64,000 nt of DNA from Planococcus citri (GCF_950023065.1 NC_088678.1:81501590-81565589); one strand, 5' to 3'. Shown: positions 38,380 to 48,856, numbered from the stretch's first letter. The notes: generated by a model from the letters alone, not told the origin. Numbers and translations are program-made.

Positions 38380-39461
38380 CAATACCACCTATAGTAAAAG
38401 GCCTGAGCGCTGAATCCTTATCAGCTCTGACGTCACCACAAGTAGATGACTCGATTGTGTTTACCATTTGAATTTTAACGTATGTTTAAATGGCGAATTT
38501 GTGAAATTGAGTAAAACTTTCGTTAAAAAAGTTATTTAAATTATGAAATTCAATTAATATTTGTCATAAAATGTGTTCTAGTAATGTGGTACTGATGTTT
38601 TCAATTACAGATGGTGTTGGTTTATTTGATTTGTGTACAAAAATGAATTTTTTGCGACTCGTTTGTGTTGTGTAATTTGAATGAATAGTGATGTAAACTG
38701 TAGATTAAAATGAAAATTAATGTGTACTAGTGTGTTGTACCGGAATGATGTTGTAATGAAATAAGTAGTTAGTGAACAATGCAATCGCATCAAGTTGGAG
38801 AAAAATCTACAATACAGTTTAATTTTCAAATCTACTTCTTAGACCAGCCATGCTAAAGCTGCTATGCTATGATGGATAATGGATATTAAACAAGAAATCA
38901 TCAGTATCTCAAACCAATTGAAGCAGCTTTAAATTCCAAAATACTTAGGATGGATTTCAACAGGCTTAAATACAATGTTTGCAAAGAATTTCGAGAGAAA
39001 TCTCCGTCATGTATGCAATGTTTGGTGATCGTTTTATATACCTTAGTCTTTGAGTTGGAGATTATGTTCGCGTATATTCGGTAATATTTACAATAATTTG
39101 TATGTGTTGTACTTCTTTGCTATATTCCTCATTGTCAGCTGTCATCCTCCAGAGTTTTTCTTGATATTCTTTTAGAAATTAGATCATAAACGAGTGTAGT
39201 TCTCATCGTTAATGATAAAAACAGTGTTGATTATGAGCTTATATTTACTTATTTTTCCATTCAAATCATTCCCTCTTGATCTCAAATTGATTATTAAGTA
39301 TCAGAATGTGATTCAAAACGCAAAATAAAATGTTCTCGGTATTTATTTCGTTCTAGTGCATTAATATTTCATTCATTTCTATAGTGTTATCGGAGTACAT
39401 ACTGTCTATTAGTGATGACGTCACAAAACAGCGCTCAGGCCTTTTACTATAGGTGGTATTG
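38380..39461. mobile_element. 1,082-bp non-autonomous TIR transposon
   Basis: The terminal inverted repeats start CAATACCACCTATAGTAAAA, run on through GGCCTGAGCGCT and, after a short unpaired stretch, share TGACGTCA. The heptamer CTAAAAC flanks both ends (38373-38379 and 39462-39468); with one mismatch this could be an 8-bp duplication. The interior is AT-rich with no long open frame. The superfamily is unresolved: an 8-bp duplication would fit P or hAT, but CAATA ends do not match the hAT rule. Confidence 0.75.
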
Positions 39462-39468
39462 CTAAAAC

Positions 39469-40006
39469 GCTCAATTCAATATAGTATTTTAAATGAAGTT
39501 TTCATTCCACCATTGTTACTATGATCATTGCATTTAATGCAGTAAGATTTCGATTTTAGTTTTTTCGTATTTTTTTCGGGTAAGTTTGAATTTGTATCGA
39601 TTTATTATGATTCAGAAATTTTATAATATAATTATGTATTTTGCTGTTGAAGTCCCGAGTAGATAGAAGTTTCGCCCTTGATCAAATTTAATTTACTTAC
39701 CTACCAAATTTGCTTTTATTTTTTATTTTTTTTTTGTTTTTCATTCATTAAAATAATATGATTCCATTCCTGATAAAATTGTTCTAATAAGTATACTTAT
39801 TTAAGACTACTTATTTTAAAGCATGAGTAGGTATAAGATTTTTTGCTCTGTAGAGAGCAGTAGGTAGTTTGTTTAAATCCCAACATTTCAAGATTTCGAT
39901 GTTTTCAACCTCGTAATCAAGATTTTCAAGTCTCGAGAAAAAATTGGCATCTATGTATATTATGATATCTATTACCAAGATTTATAATTGTTTATCAATA
40001 TTGCAG
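39469..40006. other. AT-rich flank, no gene seen
   Basis: Simple T-rich sequence that ends at the candidate acceptor TATTGCAG before the exon at 40007. Confidence 0.4.
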
Positions 40007-42105
40007 GATTCCGAGACGCGAAGTTCAAATCAAAAGAATACTATATTTTCCTGGAATTGGTTACAGACAGCGACCCAGCGTGGAAGGGATCAAATTTGTG
40101 TTCAGCGTTTACAAACATACATAGGTACTTACTAGGTATTCGGTATTTTTTTTTTTTTTCAAATTTGCTTCCTAATTATAAAGAGTCAATATTTAGAGGT
40201 TTCGCTTTGACCAAGAAAATTGACTCAAGTGAGGTGCCCCACATTTTAATCCCTTGGGTTTTCTGTTTTTTTTTTTTTTTTTTTTTTTTTTTTGGCGAGA
40301 CTGAAATTTTTGGCCTTAGAAGAAAAAGAGAAAGTGAGGTGGATTGAAGAATTGAGAGAGATTAATGTCTATGCAGAGTTTGGTCAGAGTTGTTTTTAAA
40401 AAAGAAATGAAAAATATCCTTTGTGAGAGAAGCTTTAAAGGATGAGGAATGAGAATGGAGATCAATTTTCACCAAATTCATTTTTGTGCTACATAGGTAG
40501 GTATTGTAAAAAAAAGTTCTGCTTTTAGTAAAATTTTTCGAAACTTCTGCTCTTTGTCAAAATTTATCAGCAAGTTCTACTTTTTTTGACAAAATAATAT
40601 TTCTTGCAGAAATAACCAAAAAACTTTGTTAGTAGCAAAAATTTCGAATTCCTGCTTTTGCCAAAATTATCCTAAGAAGTCATTATGTTTTTTGCCAGAA
40701 TTGTGTGCAAACTTCTGTTTTTGCCTAAATTGTCAAAAAAGTCTCATTTATGTGACAATTGTAAAGAAGTTTCTTTTTTTGTCAAATTTATAAAAAACTA
40801 ACGTTTGTAAAAATTACCGAAAAAAAACTTCTGCTTTTTGCCAAAATGTTCAAAAAAAATCCTTTTTTTGCCAAATCGTTGTTAAAATCAATTTTTTGTA
40901 AATGAAAAACAAACATTTTTTGCCAAAATAAATTCATACTTAATATTGTAAAAAAAACTTTGCTTTTAGCCAAAATTTTCAAAACTTCTGTTTTTTGTCA
41001 AAATTGTCAGCTAGTTCTAATTGTTTGTCAAAATGTTGTAGGCAAAGACCTTTTTTTGACAATTTATCAAAAAGATTCTGTTTATGCCGAAATGGGCAAT
41101 GCCTTTTTTGACAATTTCGACAAAAATGAGACTTTTTTTGATAATTTTGGCAAAATCAGTTTAGCAAGGAAAACGTGCTGGGCGGTGGGCATGACCTTTT
41201 TTTCCAAAATGGTTAATCACAACTACACCAAAAGTCACACTTTGGTTGAGTCAATTTTGTCTCTCGACCCCAAGGGGAGGTGTCACTGAATTAAAATTAG
41301 GGGAAAATGCAAAAAATTGAGTACCTATAGTGCCAAAATCTTGGTAGGTACTTTAGGCTAAAAACCACGATTTTCGAGTATGTTTTCCCCCTTGTCCCCC
41401 AGGGAAATGATACCAAATCAAAATTTTGGGAAATTGTGAAAAAATAGAGTATACGTATAGTGTCGAAATCTTGGTACTTTGTGCTGAAACCCCGATTTTC
41501 GAGTCAATTTTGTCCCTCGCTCTCCAGGGGGAAGGAGGTGGTACCGAATCAAAATTTGTGAAAAAAGTGAAAAAAATGAGTGCGCACTCACATATGCATG
41601 GCTAAAGTATGAGACGACGATGATACAGTCTTCCACAGGTTTCCGCAGAGAAATCTATCACCGTAGTTTTACGTACACTAATGCATAATTTTTCATATTC
41701 GTCGTTTTGGCGGATGCTGACGGAAGAAACTTCTGCCCTACAGTATTAGAAATATTACATTTAAAGTACTTACTCAATTTTTTCACTTTTTTCCCAAATT
41801 TTGATTTGGTATTAGACCCTTTACCTCTGGATGGCGAGTGACAAAATTGACTTGTTTAATGGGTTTTCTGCCCGAGGTACCGATATTTTGACACTATACT
41901 AGATTTTTGTCACATTTTCCCGAAATTTTGATTCAAAGCTCAAGTCCTGAGCAAGTTCATTCATATTGATAGTCAAAATTTTCGAATTAAAATTTTCTGC
42001 ATTAGTGCTGATTTTTTTGATGCAATAATTAATATAATGGTTTGATTTTGTTTGCTAATTACAGAGACTGTAGTGGCGTTCTTGGATCGTTGACAGAAAA
42101 GTGTT
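40007..42105 (+). CDS. Possible last two exons of an unknown gene
   Basis: Two exon-like pieces, 40007-40124 and 42065-42105, have good boundaries (TTGCAG| ... ATAG|GTACTT and TAATTACAG|) and compatible phase: the first leaves two bases, the second supplies one. The first reads FRDAKFKSKEYYIFLELV, then DSDPAWKGSNLCSAF. The second reads RDCSGVLGSLTEKC and stops at TAA. Cysteines near the end suggest a secreted protein, but no family is recognised. The second piece could instead belong to the 5' UTR of the next gene, because a further donor lies at 42207. Upstream exons were not found. Confidence 0.4.
40262..40293. repeat. Poly(T) run
   Basis: An almost pure T-run of about 30 bases inside the putative intron after the exon at 40007-40124. 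It could be the tail of an old minus-strand retroposed insert, but no partner sequence is recognisable. Confidence 0.7.
40500..41160. repeat. Degenerate CTTCTGCTTTTTGCCAAAATT repeats
   Basis: Variants of AACTTCTGCTTTTTGCCAAA follow one another at about 50 to 60-bp spacing through the whole stretch. They are related in wording to the complement of the degenerate repeats at 21050-22330. Non-coding. Confidence 0.6.
41240..41945. repeat. About 126-bp tandem repeat with an inverted copy
   Basis: Three partial units start near 41248, 41376 and 41501 (GAGTCAATTTTGTCTCTCG and variants) with a shared core CCAAAATCTTGGTA and GATACCAAATCAAAATT. A further unit in opposite orientation lies at about 41765-41945. 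The inverted arrangement could form a hairpin. Non-coding. Confidence 0.6.
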
Positions 42106-42331
42106 AATATCATCAGAAAGTGTACAATCTTTTCGGCACACATTGCTGCTATACTTACTGAAGAAAGGTGTTTTCATATAGGATTACTTTCGGAGATTGA
42201 CTAAAAGGTACGTTTTGTACAATAATTTCAGCTTTCCTTTTATTTCCAATGGTGCGAGAAAAAATGTTTCAGTGGGTACTTATTCATTGCCTACATTTTT
42301 TTTTCAGATTTTAGTGGAAAATATCAAAAAT

Positions 42332-42736
42332 ATGCGAGCAATAATTATTGCAGTTGTCAGCGTTATTGCTGCATCGTATGAGTCGGAAGCGAATGTGACC
42401 GAGAATACTGTTTTCGACCGGTATGAAGATTTTGTCCAGAAACACGTTATGTCCAAGGGAAAATCGGCTAATAATTTTATTACTGCGTATCATAGGCCCA
42501 GTAAAATTCCCCCAGTGATCAGCGTGTTAGAAACTGACCCACTCTTCAGTGCATTCCGCGAAATCGAAAAGGAAGAAAGATATGAATCGAAAAAAAGCAT
42601 TACCAACGAAAATTTCCTAACGAAGCCTCTTTTCGGAGAAACTACGTACCGATGTGTCCGGTTCGAGGACAAAAAAATAGAACTCAAATTTGTTAGTACA
42701 ATAAAAGGGAAAAAATGGGCGTGTTTATCATTATAA
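42332..42736 (+). CDS. Secreted-protein gene, 5' part, cut by the BEL insertion
   Basis: The ATG at 42332 opens a typical signal peptide (MRAIIIAVVSVIAAS), following an acceptor at 42305-42307 and a 5' UTR intron whose donor is probably at 42208. The host frame runs for 130 codons to 42721. The next bases belong to the LTR, which adds four residues and a stop at 42734-42736, so the frame as it stands encodes 134 residues of which the last four are retrotransposon-derived. The mature part is charged, with one cysteine in the YRCVRFEDKK segment. No family is recognised. The host frame resumes at 48668. An in-frame start at 42197 would place intron sequence in the protein and is rejected. Confidence 0.75.
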   Translation: MRAIIIAVVSVIAASYESEANVTENTVFDRYEDFVQKHVMSKGKSANNFITAYHRPSKIPPVISVLETDPLFSAFREIEKEERYESKKSITNENFLTKPLFGETTYRCVRFEDKKIELKFVSTIKGKKWACLSL

Positions 42737-42849
42737 CGAAAATATTCGACTCGTCTTCGACTAAAATGACTTCGAAAAATAAACAACACATAAACGCATA
42801 ATTGTGGACTGTATAATTCCAACGTCAATAACAATAACATACGTTAACA
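42722..42849 (-). repeat. 3' LTR of the BEL/Pao element
   Basis: 128 bp. By eye it is identical to the copy at 48535-48662. In plus-strand orientation it starts TGTTTATCATTATAACG and ends CATACGTTAACA. It contains AATAAA in plus-strand orientation near 42779, which is antisense to the element. Confidence 0.95.
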
Positions 42850-42862
42850 ATTCTCCCCCCGA
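42850..42862 (-). promoter_or_regulatory. Polypurine tract of the BEL/Pao element
   Basis: Read on the minus strand, GGGGGGAGAAT immediately precedes the 3' LTR, the expected position and composition of the plus-strand primer for reverse transcription. Confidence 0.8.
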
Positions 42863-43067
42863 AAAGGAGATCAAACAAAATATCTCCTTTTCCAAAAACA
42901 AAAAAAACTTAAAAAAAACACAAAACTAAAAAACTTAACAAAATAACATCATATAACTTCCAAAATTACAAAAAACAAAGTACATTTGAGTATCAAAATA
43001 ACATTATCGATAAATATTACGATTACATATCAAAATACATCGAAGTATAAATACATTGTATCATATA

Positions 43068-46000
43068 TTACTCATTTTCCAATAACAAAACGAGATTTTG
43101 AACAGATGATTTCTTGAGCCCGCCTCCCTTTGACTTAACTAACACATTACGAACTAACCCACGATCATCCGGGTAGACCTGCTCAACTATGCCCATTGGC
43201 CATTCAAAAACGCTCTCATCCTTCGACACGATCAAAACAACATCACCTACTTTCAAACTCCTCTCTTCAGTTTTCCACTTTGACCTAATTCTTAACTGAT
43301 TCAAATAATCATGTCGCCAAGATGACCAGAACGAATCGACGATCCTTCTCCAGAGAAAGTACCGCGATTTGATCTTCAAATTATCGGCATTTTCGTCAAC
43401 CGGCGGCTCAAACATACCTGTACCTATCAAAAAATGTCCGGGAGTTAGCGGCTCCACGAACGCATTACTCTTACGATAAGAAATTGGCCGTGCATTCAAT
43501 ATTGCCTCGACCTTTGTCGCAATATTGAACAATTCGAGTAAATTCAACCTCTGATTACCTATTGCCTTCTTTAAACACGATTTTCCCGCCTTCACCGCCG
43601 CCTCCCACGCACCACCTTGATGCGGAGAGTATGGAGCGATAAAGTTCCACTTTATCTTGCTGTAGTTACTATCGAAAGAACTACTATCGAAAACCTTCTT
43701 CGTAGCTACAAAATTAGAAGCGTTATCACTGTACATGACATTAGGCAAACCTCTACGAGCCGAAAACCTATCAAACGCGTTAATAAAACCTTCCGTAGAC
43801 AAATCACCAACTACTTCGATGTGTACAGCACGTGTACACATGCAAACGAAAAATGCCAGATAAATCTTGTAATTTTTAACTGACCTGTGATTCGTACATT
43901 TAAGCATAAAATGACCAGTAAAATCTACACCTACAACAGTAAACGGACGTGAGATTACAAAACGATCCTTTGGCAAATCACCCATTAATTGAGCATTACG
44001 TTTTGCCTTTATCCGAATACAACCAATACAAAGACGAATTATCTTCTTGATTTTTGAGAGTAAATTTCCAACTACCCAATAACTAGATCGAACAAAGTTC
44101 AGCATAAATGAAACATTTGCATGAAAGTACTTATCATGTATCATTTCGAGATACAACTCCAACAGGCGAGATTTTGCATGAAGAACAATAGGAAATTTAG
44201 TCTCATATGAGAAACTAGAATTTACTGTACGTCCTCTCGAGCGTAAAATACCATTCGAATCCATAAACACATCGATTGATAACAAACCACTCTCCTTACC
44301 TATCTCCATACCTTTCGACAACTTATCACACTCGTTCGGAAAGCTCTCATGCTGAGAAGCTCGAATAATATTATTAAACGCATCTTCTCTCTCTTCCATT
44401 CGAACTAATGGTACCAATGCAACCAATTCTTTTATTGTTCGTTTTTCTATCACAACACTATTCGTACCTACAATTCTATTTTTAACCTTATCTTTCAGAA
44501 TACGAATAAACCGTATAGCATAGGCTAAACCTGCAACACATATTGAGAGAGATGATCTTCGAACCAACAACGCTAAAACATGATGATTTTTATAAGTCAG
44601 CAACGACACAGTTCGTTCAACTTCCAACTCCGGTACCCTACCTACTACCTGAAATCCATCCGAAACATACCTGCCAAATTCATCCTCACTAAGCAAAATT
44701 TCAGGCCCATTTTTCCAACACTCTAACGACATGAATTTTGAGGCAGACACACCTCGCGTACCCAAATCAGCAGGGTTCAGTTTTCCATCAATATGGAACC
44801 AGTGTTCCTTATTTACCAACGAATTTACTAACTTTACTCTGGTTGAAACAAACAATTTCAGCTTAATAGGATCAATATTGATCCAACTGAGCGCTACTTG
44901 CGAATCTGTAAAACAGTACACTTTCTCAACACCGAGCTCTAAACGAATGCTAGCAATTAATTTTGCTAACAGAACAGTTGCGATCAATTCCATGCGATGA
45001 ATATCTGTAGATTTCATCGGTGCTAATCTTGATTTTGAACAAATAAACGTGACACGAACATTACCATCAATATCAATCGATCTTAAATACACTACAGCAC
45101 ACGCCGTTCTCATTGACGCATCGCAATAGCCAATGAGCTGGGTACTGGTCAACGAACTACTTGAAAAATAACACCTTGGAACGGTATAAGACTGAACCTC
45201 AACTAAATCCCTGCAATATGCCTCGAATTCTTCTCTCAACTCAATCGAAATTTCCTCATCCCAATCACGACCTTCTTTCCATAATTCTTGAAGTAAAATC
45301 TTCGCACGAACCGTAATAGGCATCAAAATACCCATAATATCAAAAGTCTTTGAAATCACAGATAACATTACCCTTTTTGTTACAATGGAAGGTAGCACTT
45401 CCTCACGAATATTGACACCTATTTCGTCAGCATCCAAATACCACAATAAACCCAACAACATAACAAATTTTTTACCATTACGAACCTTCACCGTATCAAT
45501 TAATTCACTTGAAATTTGCGCTAAAAAATCAGGCGAATTTGACTGATATTTCCGTAAGGGAAATCCATACTTCAACAAAACTTTATAAATTCGATGATTA
45601 ATCGCCACAGCATCAGCAACTGTATCACTACCAGTAGCTAAATTATCCATATAAAGATCGCGCAATAAAATGTTACTAACAATTTCATCAGAATCTTTAA
45701 TGAACGTTGCGATCTTTTCTAAACACTTTGGCGCAATGTACGATGCCGGACCTATACCATTTGCTAAAGTATTCAACTCATAGGTATCAATTTCATCGTT
45801 GAAATTGAACCGAAAAACAATACGTTGATAAATGCGATCTTCAGGGTGGATTAATATATCTCGATACATGCGAAAAATATCACAAATGAAACCAATCAAA
45901 TTCCAACGAAAACGAATTAAATTTACCACTAAATCAGGTTGAACTTTCGGACCAGCTAAAAAATGTGAATTCAGCGATGTACCTGAATTATCCATGAACG

Positions 46001-48422
46001 ATGCATTAAAAACAATACGATGCGAATCTTCACCTTTTGATACAACATGATGCGGCATATAATATGCACGCTGATCTGGTATACTAGAAATTTTGGTCAT
46101 ATGACCAAGCGAAAGATATTCATTAAAAATATCTTCATAAGCCTTTTGAACAACCACAGATCGGCGTTTTTCAGATTTAACCAACATCGAACATACCTTA
46201 CCGAACGAACCATTTAAAATACCTACACTATCCTTCAAAGGTAACCTAACTACAAATCTATTCGTCTCTCGATCAATCGAATAAGTCGATTCAAAATGAT
46301 GATCAATTAGCTCATGTTCAACAATTTTCTCTTTCTTACCATCCGGAATCTCTTCTACTTCAACAAACTTACGAAATTGATTAGACAATTCAAGGTTACT
46401 TAAACCACAAAACGAAGACGATTTCTGACCAAAAAACGAACATTTAGTCGATGATCCGGTGATCAAATAACCGAATTGCGACTCACGTAAAACCAAACCT
46501 TCAATAAAATGACGTTTATCGAGAAATATAAATTCTGCATACTCGCTACCTAATAAAATATCCGCTGTATCATACGGCAATTCACACGTTTCTCCAAAAT
46601 CATACTTCAAACCTTCAACGGCCTTCGAAACATTTGATCTATTCACTTTGTACGGAATTTTATTGATAACATCAGCTGAAATAGCCAAACTAAAATCTGT
46701 AAAACGAGACTTGATCACACATTTCACTGACTGAGTAACGTCAATTGAATTATTTGTTATACCTATCAAACTAATTGGCACATCATTTTTACACAATACT
46801 AATTTTGCACGTTTGCAAAATTCCTTCGATACTAACGTCATTTCGGAGCCTTGGTCAATAAAGACCCTTGCTTTCTCCGTACTATTGCCCCCTACAACGT
46901 CTACTACTGCAGTAGCCAAAAAAACAACCCTTCCAGAATCAGTCATACCACTACTAACTACACTTGAAGTAGTACCACCCTGACCAGTACCTGACTGGGT
47001 GCTCGAACCAGAACCGTTATTATCATTACTACCAGTATTACTACTATTATCACGAACGAGTTCGCGATGTAACAATCGATGATGGGGTTTTTCGCACTGA
47101 CTACATTTAACGTTACGTTTACAAACTGATACAATATGCCCCTTTTTTAGGCATTTTAAACACAACGAATTACTTTTAACAAAATTATAACGATCAATTA
47201 CCGATTTTTTAAGAAAAACATTACATTGGTCTAAAAAATGATTCTCATCACATAATAAACACATTCTATTACCCGATTCTGAGGACGTACCATTCGATGC
47301 AGCCGCAGAGACTTTCCTTTCCATCGTTTTACCCTTACTAACCAACTTGGGTGGTTCGTTCTTCAGTTGAGATGAAACTTGGTTTTGAATTGGACCAGTG
47401 GAACCAGACTCGAACGCAAAACTTCGATTTATCAGGAAGGTAGCCATACTTTCAAAGGTAGGATACGTCGAAAAATCATGGTTACTTGTATCCCAATCCA
47501 ACCGTACTTTCTCGGGTATTTTCCGAGCTACCAAAAATGCAATTAACGGAGACATCATCGGCGTATCAATTCCTGCGACCTTGATACCGCGCATCGCTCG
47601 CTTAACTTTATCCACACTCTCCCGAATCGTATTTATCTTGATTACCGGCATATCTACGATATTCGCGAAATGTTCAGCCAAAATTCTACGTCGATTAAAA
47701 TATGTCTTATGAAGACCATCCAATGTCGGCTTATACAACTCAGGATCCGTACCAACGTCTTTCATTGCTTCTTGCATCTTTCCTACCATACAGCGTTTCA
47801 ACAAATACAACTTTTGGGTACCATTGTACGCTTCATTGCGATCTACAGACGATACAAATTCGTTGTACCAGTCAGGGAAATCTGAGTAGGTACCGTCAAA
47901 CTTTGGTAATGGTACATCGTTTAACCTAATACAAGCACCTGGACCTGATTCGAATATTGACGTATTCGCTCCCACAGAGCGTCTTGGGGTCGAGGTAGCT
48001 GTAGGTGTTTCCAAGGTTTCCTTTATTGAGATCAATTTGGCTGTAGCTATTTGAAGATCCTTTCTTAATTCATCACGATCCGACAAAATCGCAGCTTCTT
48101 GATTGAGAAAATCATCGTCATCTTCATCCAACTCGTTTAACAATATTTCATCTAACTCCGCCAACTCCTTCAACGATTCCCTCCATGATCCGATAAAAAC
48201 ATCTATCTGGCACGCCAAAGCTTTGGAAGGCACTTGCTCAAACAATCGACTAACATCAGCTTGATCCTTTTTGATCACAGTAATTAGACGGCGCTTGGAA
48301 TTCTTCGCCGCTTTAATTCGCGCTGCTTTCTCTTTGGCGAGACGAGTAGCCTTTTCTGCTGCAGTCTCCGCCATCATACACCAAAACTTTCGCGATAAAC
48401 ACGATCGAAAAATCCGAAACAA
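43068..48422 (-). CDS. BEL/Pao Gag-Pol polyprotein, 1,784 residues, one intact frame
   Basis: Reading from 48422 leftwards, residues 1-130 are a charged coiled-coil-like leader. About 165-340 is the Gag core (DUF1759-like: LPKFDGTYSDFPDWYNEF). Three Cys/His knuckles lie at 388-455 (CLLCDENHFLDQC, CLKCLKKGHIVSVC, CSQCEKPHHRLLH). The protease motif FIDQGSEMTLVS is at 521-532. The reverse transcriptase is at about 770-1000, with the motif A Asp in CDIFRMYRDI (847) and YMDN at 924-927. RNase H is at 1095-1200 (CDAS, HRMEL, FTDSQ). The integrase has an HHCC zinc site (1429-1468), then Asp 1500 (VGVDFTG), Asp 1566 (YSDNASNF) and Glu 1606 (GGAWEAAVK). A DUF5641-like tail is at 1685-1780. Start could be Met 1 or Met 16/17. 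The YMDN box is the one odd active-site feature: BEL elements normally have YVDD. Confidence 0.95.
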   Translation of the reverse strand: MFRIFRSCLSRKFWCMMAETAAEKATRLAKEKAARIKAAKNSKRRLITVIKKDQADVSRLFEQVPSKALACQIDVFIGSWRESLKELAELDEILLNELDEDDDDFLNQEAAILSDRDELRKDLQIATAKLISIKETLETPTATSTPRRSVGANTSIFESGPGACIRLNDVPLPKFDGTYSDFPDWYNEFVSSVDRNEAYNGTQKLYLLKRCMVGKMQEAMKDVGTDPELYKPTLDGLHKTYFNRRRILAEHFANIVDMPVIKINTIRESVDKVKRAMRGIKVAGIDTPMMSPLIAFLVARKIPEKVRLDWDTSNHDFSTYPTFESMATFLINRSFAFESGSTGPIQNQVSSQLKNEPPKLVSKGKTMERKVSAAASNGTSSESGNRMCLLCDENHFLDQCNVFLKKSVIDRYNFVKSNSLCLKCLKKGHIVSVCKRNVKCSQCEKPHHRLLHRELVRDNSSNTGSNDNNGSGSSTQSGTGQGGTTSSVVSSGMTDSGRVVFLATAVVDVVGGNSTEKARVFIDQGSEMTLVSKEFCKRAKLVLCKNDVPISLIGITNNSIDVTQSVKCVIKSRFTDFSLAISADVINKIPYKVNRSNVSKAVEGLKYDFGETCELPYDTADILLGSEYAEFIFLDKRHFIEGLVLRESQFGYLITGSSTKCSFFGQKSSSFCGLSNLELSNQFRKFVEVEEIPDGKKEKIVEHELIDHHFESTYSIDRETNRFVVRLPLKDSVGILNGSFGKVCSMLVKSEKRRSVVVQKAYEDIFNEYLSLGHMTKISSIPDQRAYYMPHHVVSKGEDSHRIVFNASFMDNSGTSLNSHFLAGPKVQPDLVVNLIRFRWNLIGFICDIFRMYRDILIHPEDRIYQRIVFRFNFNDEIDTYELNTLANGIGPASYIAPKCLEKIATFIKDSDEIVSNILLRDLYMDNLATGSDTVADAVAINHRIYKVLLKYGFPLRKYQSNSPDFLAQISSELIDTVKVRNGKKFVMLLGLLWYLDADEIGVNIREEVLPSIVTKRVMLSVISKTFDIMGILMPITVRAKILLQELWKEGRDWDEEISIELREEFEAYCRDLVEVQSYTVPRCYFSSSSLTSTQLIGYCDASMRTACAVVYLRSIDIDGNVRVTFICSKSRLAPMKSTDIHRMELIATVLLAKLIASIRLELGVEKVYCFTDSQVALSWINIDPIKLKLFVSTRVKLVNSLVNKEHWFHIDGKLNPADLGTRGVSASKFMSLECWKNGPEILLSEDEFGRYVSDGFQVVGRVPELEVERTVSLLTYKNHHVLALLVRRSSLSICVAGLAYAIRFIRILKDKVKNRIVGTNSVVIEKRTIKELVALVPLVRMEEREDAFNNIIRASQHESFPNECDKLSKGMEIGKESGLLSIDVFMDSNGILRSRGRTVNSSFSYETKFPIVLHAKSRLLELYLEMIHDKYFHANVSFMLNFVRSSYWVVGNLLSKIKKIIRLCIGCIRIKAKRNAQLMGDLPKDRFVISRPFTVVGVDFTGHFMLKCTNHRSVKNYKIYLAFFVCMCTRAVHIEVVGDLSTEGFINAFDRFSARRGLPNVMYSDNASNFVATKKVFDSSSFDSNYSKIKWNFIAPYSPHQGGAWEAAVKAGKSCLKKAIGNQRLNLLELFNIATKVEAILNARPISYRKSNAFVEPLTPGHFLIGTGMFEPPVDENADNLKIKSRYFLWRRIVDSFWSSWRHDYLNQLRIRSKWKTEERSLKVGDVVLIVSKDESVFEWPMGIVEQVYPDDRGLVRNVLVKSKGGGLKKSSVQNLVLLLENE

Positions 48423-48513
48423 ACAAAACTAATCATTCACGAGTAACTCGCGATCAAAAACCATTCGAACTTCGCAAAATTACATCGACGAGCCGATCAA
48501 ACCGGAGTATTAC

Positions 48514-48531
48514 ATCCGGCCCGAAGGACCA
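48514..48531 (-). promoter_or_regulatory. tRNA primer-binding site of the BEL/Pao element
   Basis: Three bases inside the 5' LTR the minus strand reads TGGTCCTTCGGGCCGGAT. The leading TGG complements a tRNA CCA end, and the position is right for minus-strand primer binding. I could not identify the tRNA species. Confidence 0.75.
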
Positions 48532-48534
48532 AAT

Positions 48535-48662
48535 TGTTTATCATTATAACGAAAATATTCGACTCGTCTTCGACTAAAATGACTTCGAAAAATAAACAAC
48601 ACATAAACGCATAATTGTGGACTGTATAATTCCAACGTCAATAACAATAACATACGTTAACA
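48535..48662 (-). repeat. 5' LTR of the BEL/Pao element
   Basis: 128 bp. By eye it is identical to the LTR at 42722-42849. It borders the GGGCG target duplication at 48663-48667, after which host sequence resumes. Confidence 0.95.
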
Positions 48663-48667
48663 GGGCG

Positions 48668-48781
48668 CCCGTCCATTATTTTGAAATGATTTCTTACAAC
48701 TTATTTCACCAAATATTTTATGACCGTAAATTCATATCGAATTGTACCTATGTCATTAAAAGAAACGTGAAAGATGTTTAA
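48668..48781 (+). pseudogene. Secreted-protein gene, 3' part stranded beyond the BEL insertion
   Basis: Directly after the second GGGCG, the frame of the gene at 42332 continues without interruption for 37 codons (starting PVHYFEMIS, containing NCTYVI) and stops at TAA 48779-48781. AATAAA follows near 48815. Removing the element and one target duplicate would give 167 residues with a second cysteine. In the sequenced copy this tail is separated from its start by the 5.9-kb insert and cannot be reached by normal translation. The gene is therefore disrupted in this haplotype or assembly. Whether the other allele is intact is unknown. Confidence 0.7.
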
Positions 48782-48856
48782 TTATGTAGGTACCTACCTA
48801 CCTACCATTCCCGAAATAAATAATTAATCTCATATCAAAATTTATTATTTGTGTGT

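Larger units (their letters stand above)
42717..48667 (-). mobile_element. Complete BEL/Pao LTR retrotransposon
   Basis: Two identical 128-bp LTRs (42722-42849 and 48535-48662) with TGTT...AACA ends enclose one long minus-strand Gag-Pol frame. The pentamer GGGCG is duplicated at 42717-42721 and 48663-48667. The primer-binding site lies just inside the 48535 LTR and a G-rich polypurine tract just inside the 42849 LTR. Domain order protease, RT, RNase H, integrase, together with DUF1759-like Gag and a C-terminal DUF5641-like segment, is that of BEL/Pao. Identical LTRs and a perfect target duplication mean very recent insertion. It sits inside the coding sequence of the host gene at 42332-48781. 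Confidence 0.97.

Noticed and set aside
42197..42331. Upstream in-frame start for the secreted-protein gene
   Set aside because: It spans a likely 5' UTR intron (donor 42208, acceptor 42307), and the downstream ATG at 42332 begins a typical signal peptide.
43617..43883. Plus-strand open frames inside 43068-48422
   Set aside because: They are shadows of the BEL Gag-Pol frame on the opposite strand and have no motifs of their own.
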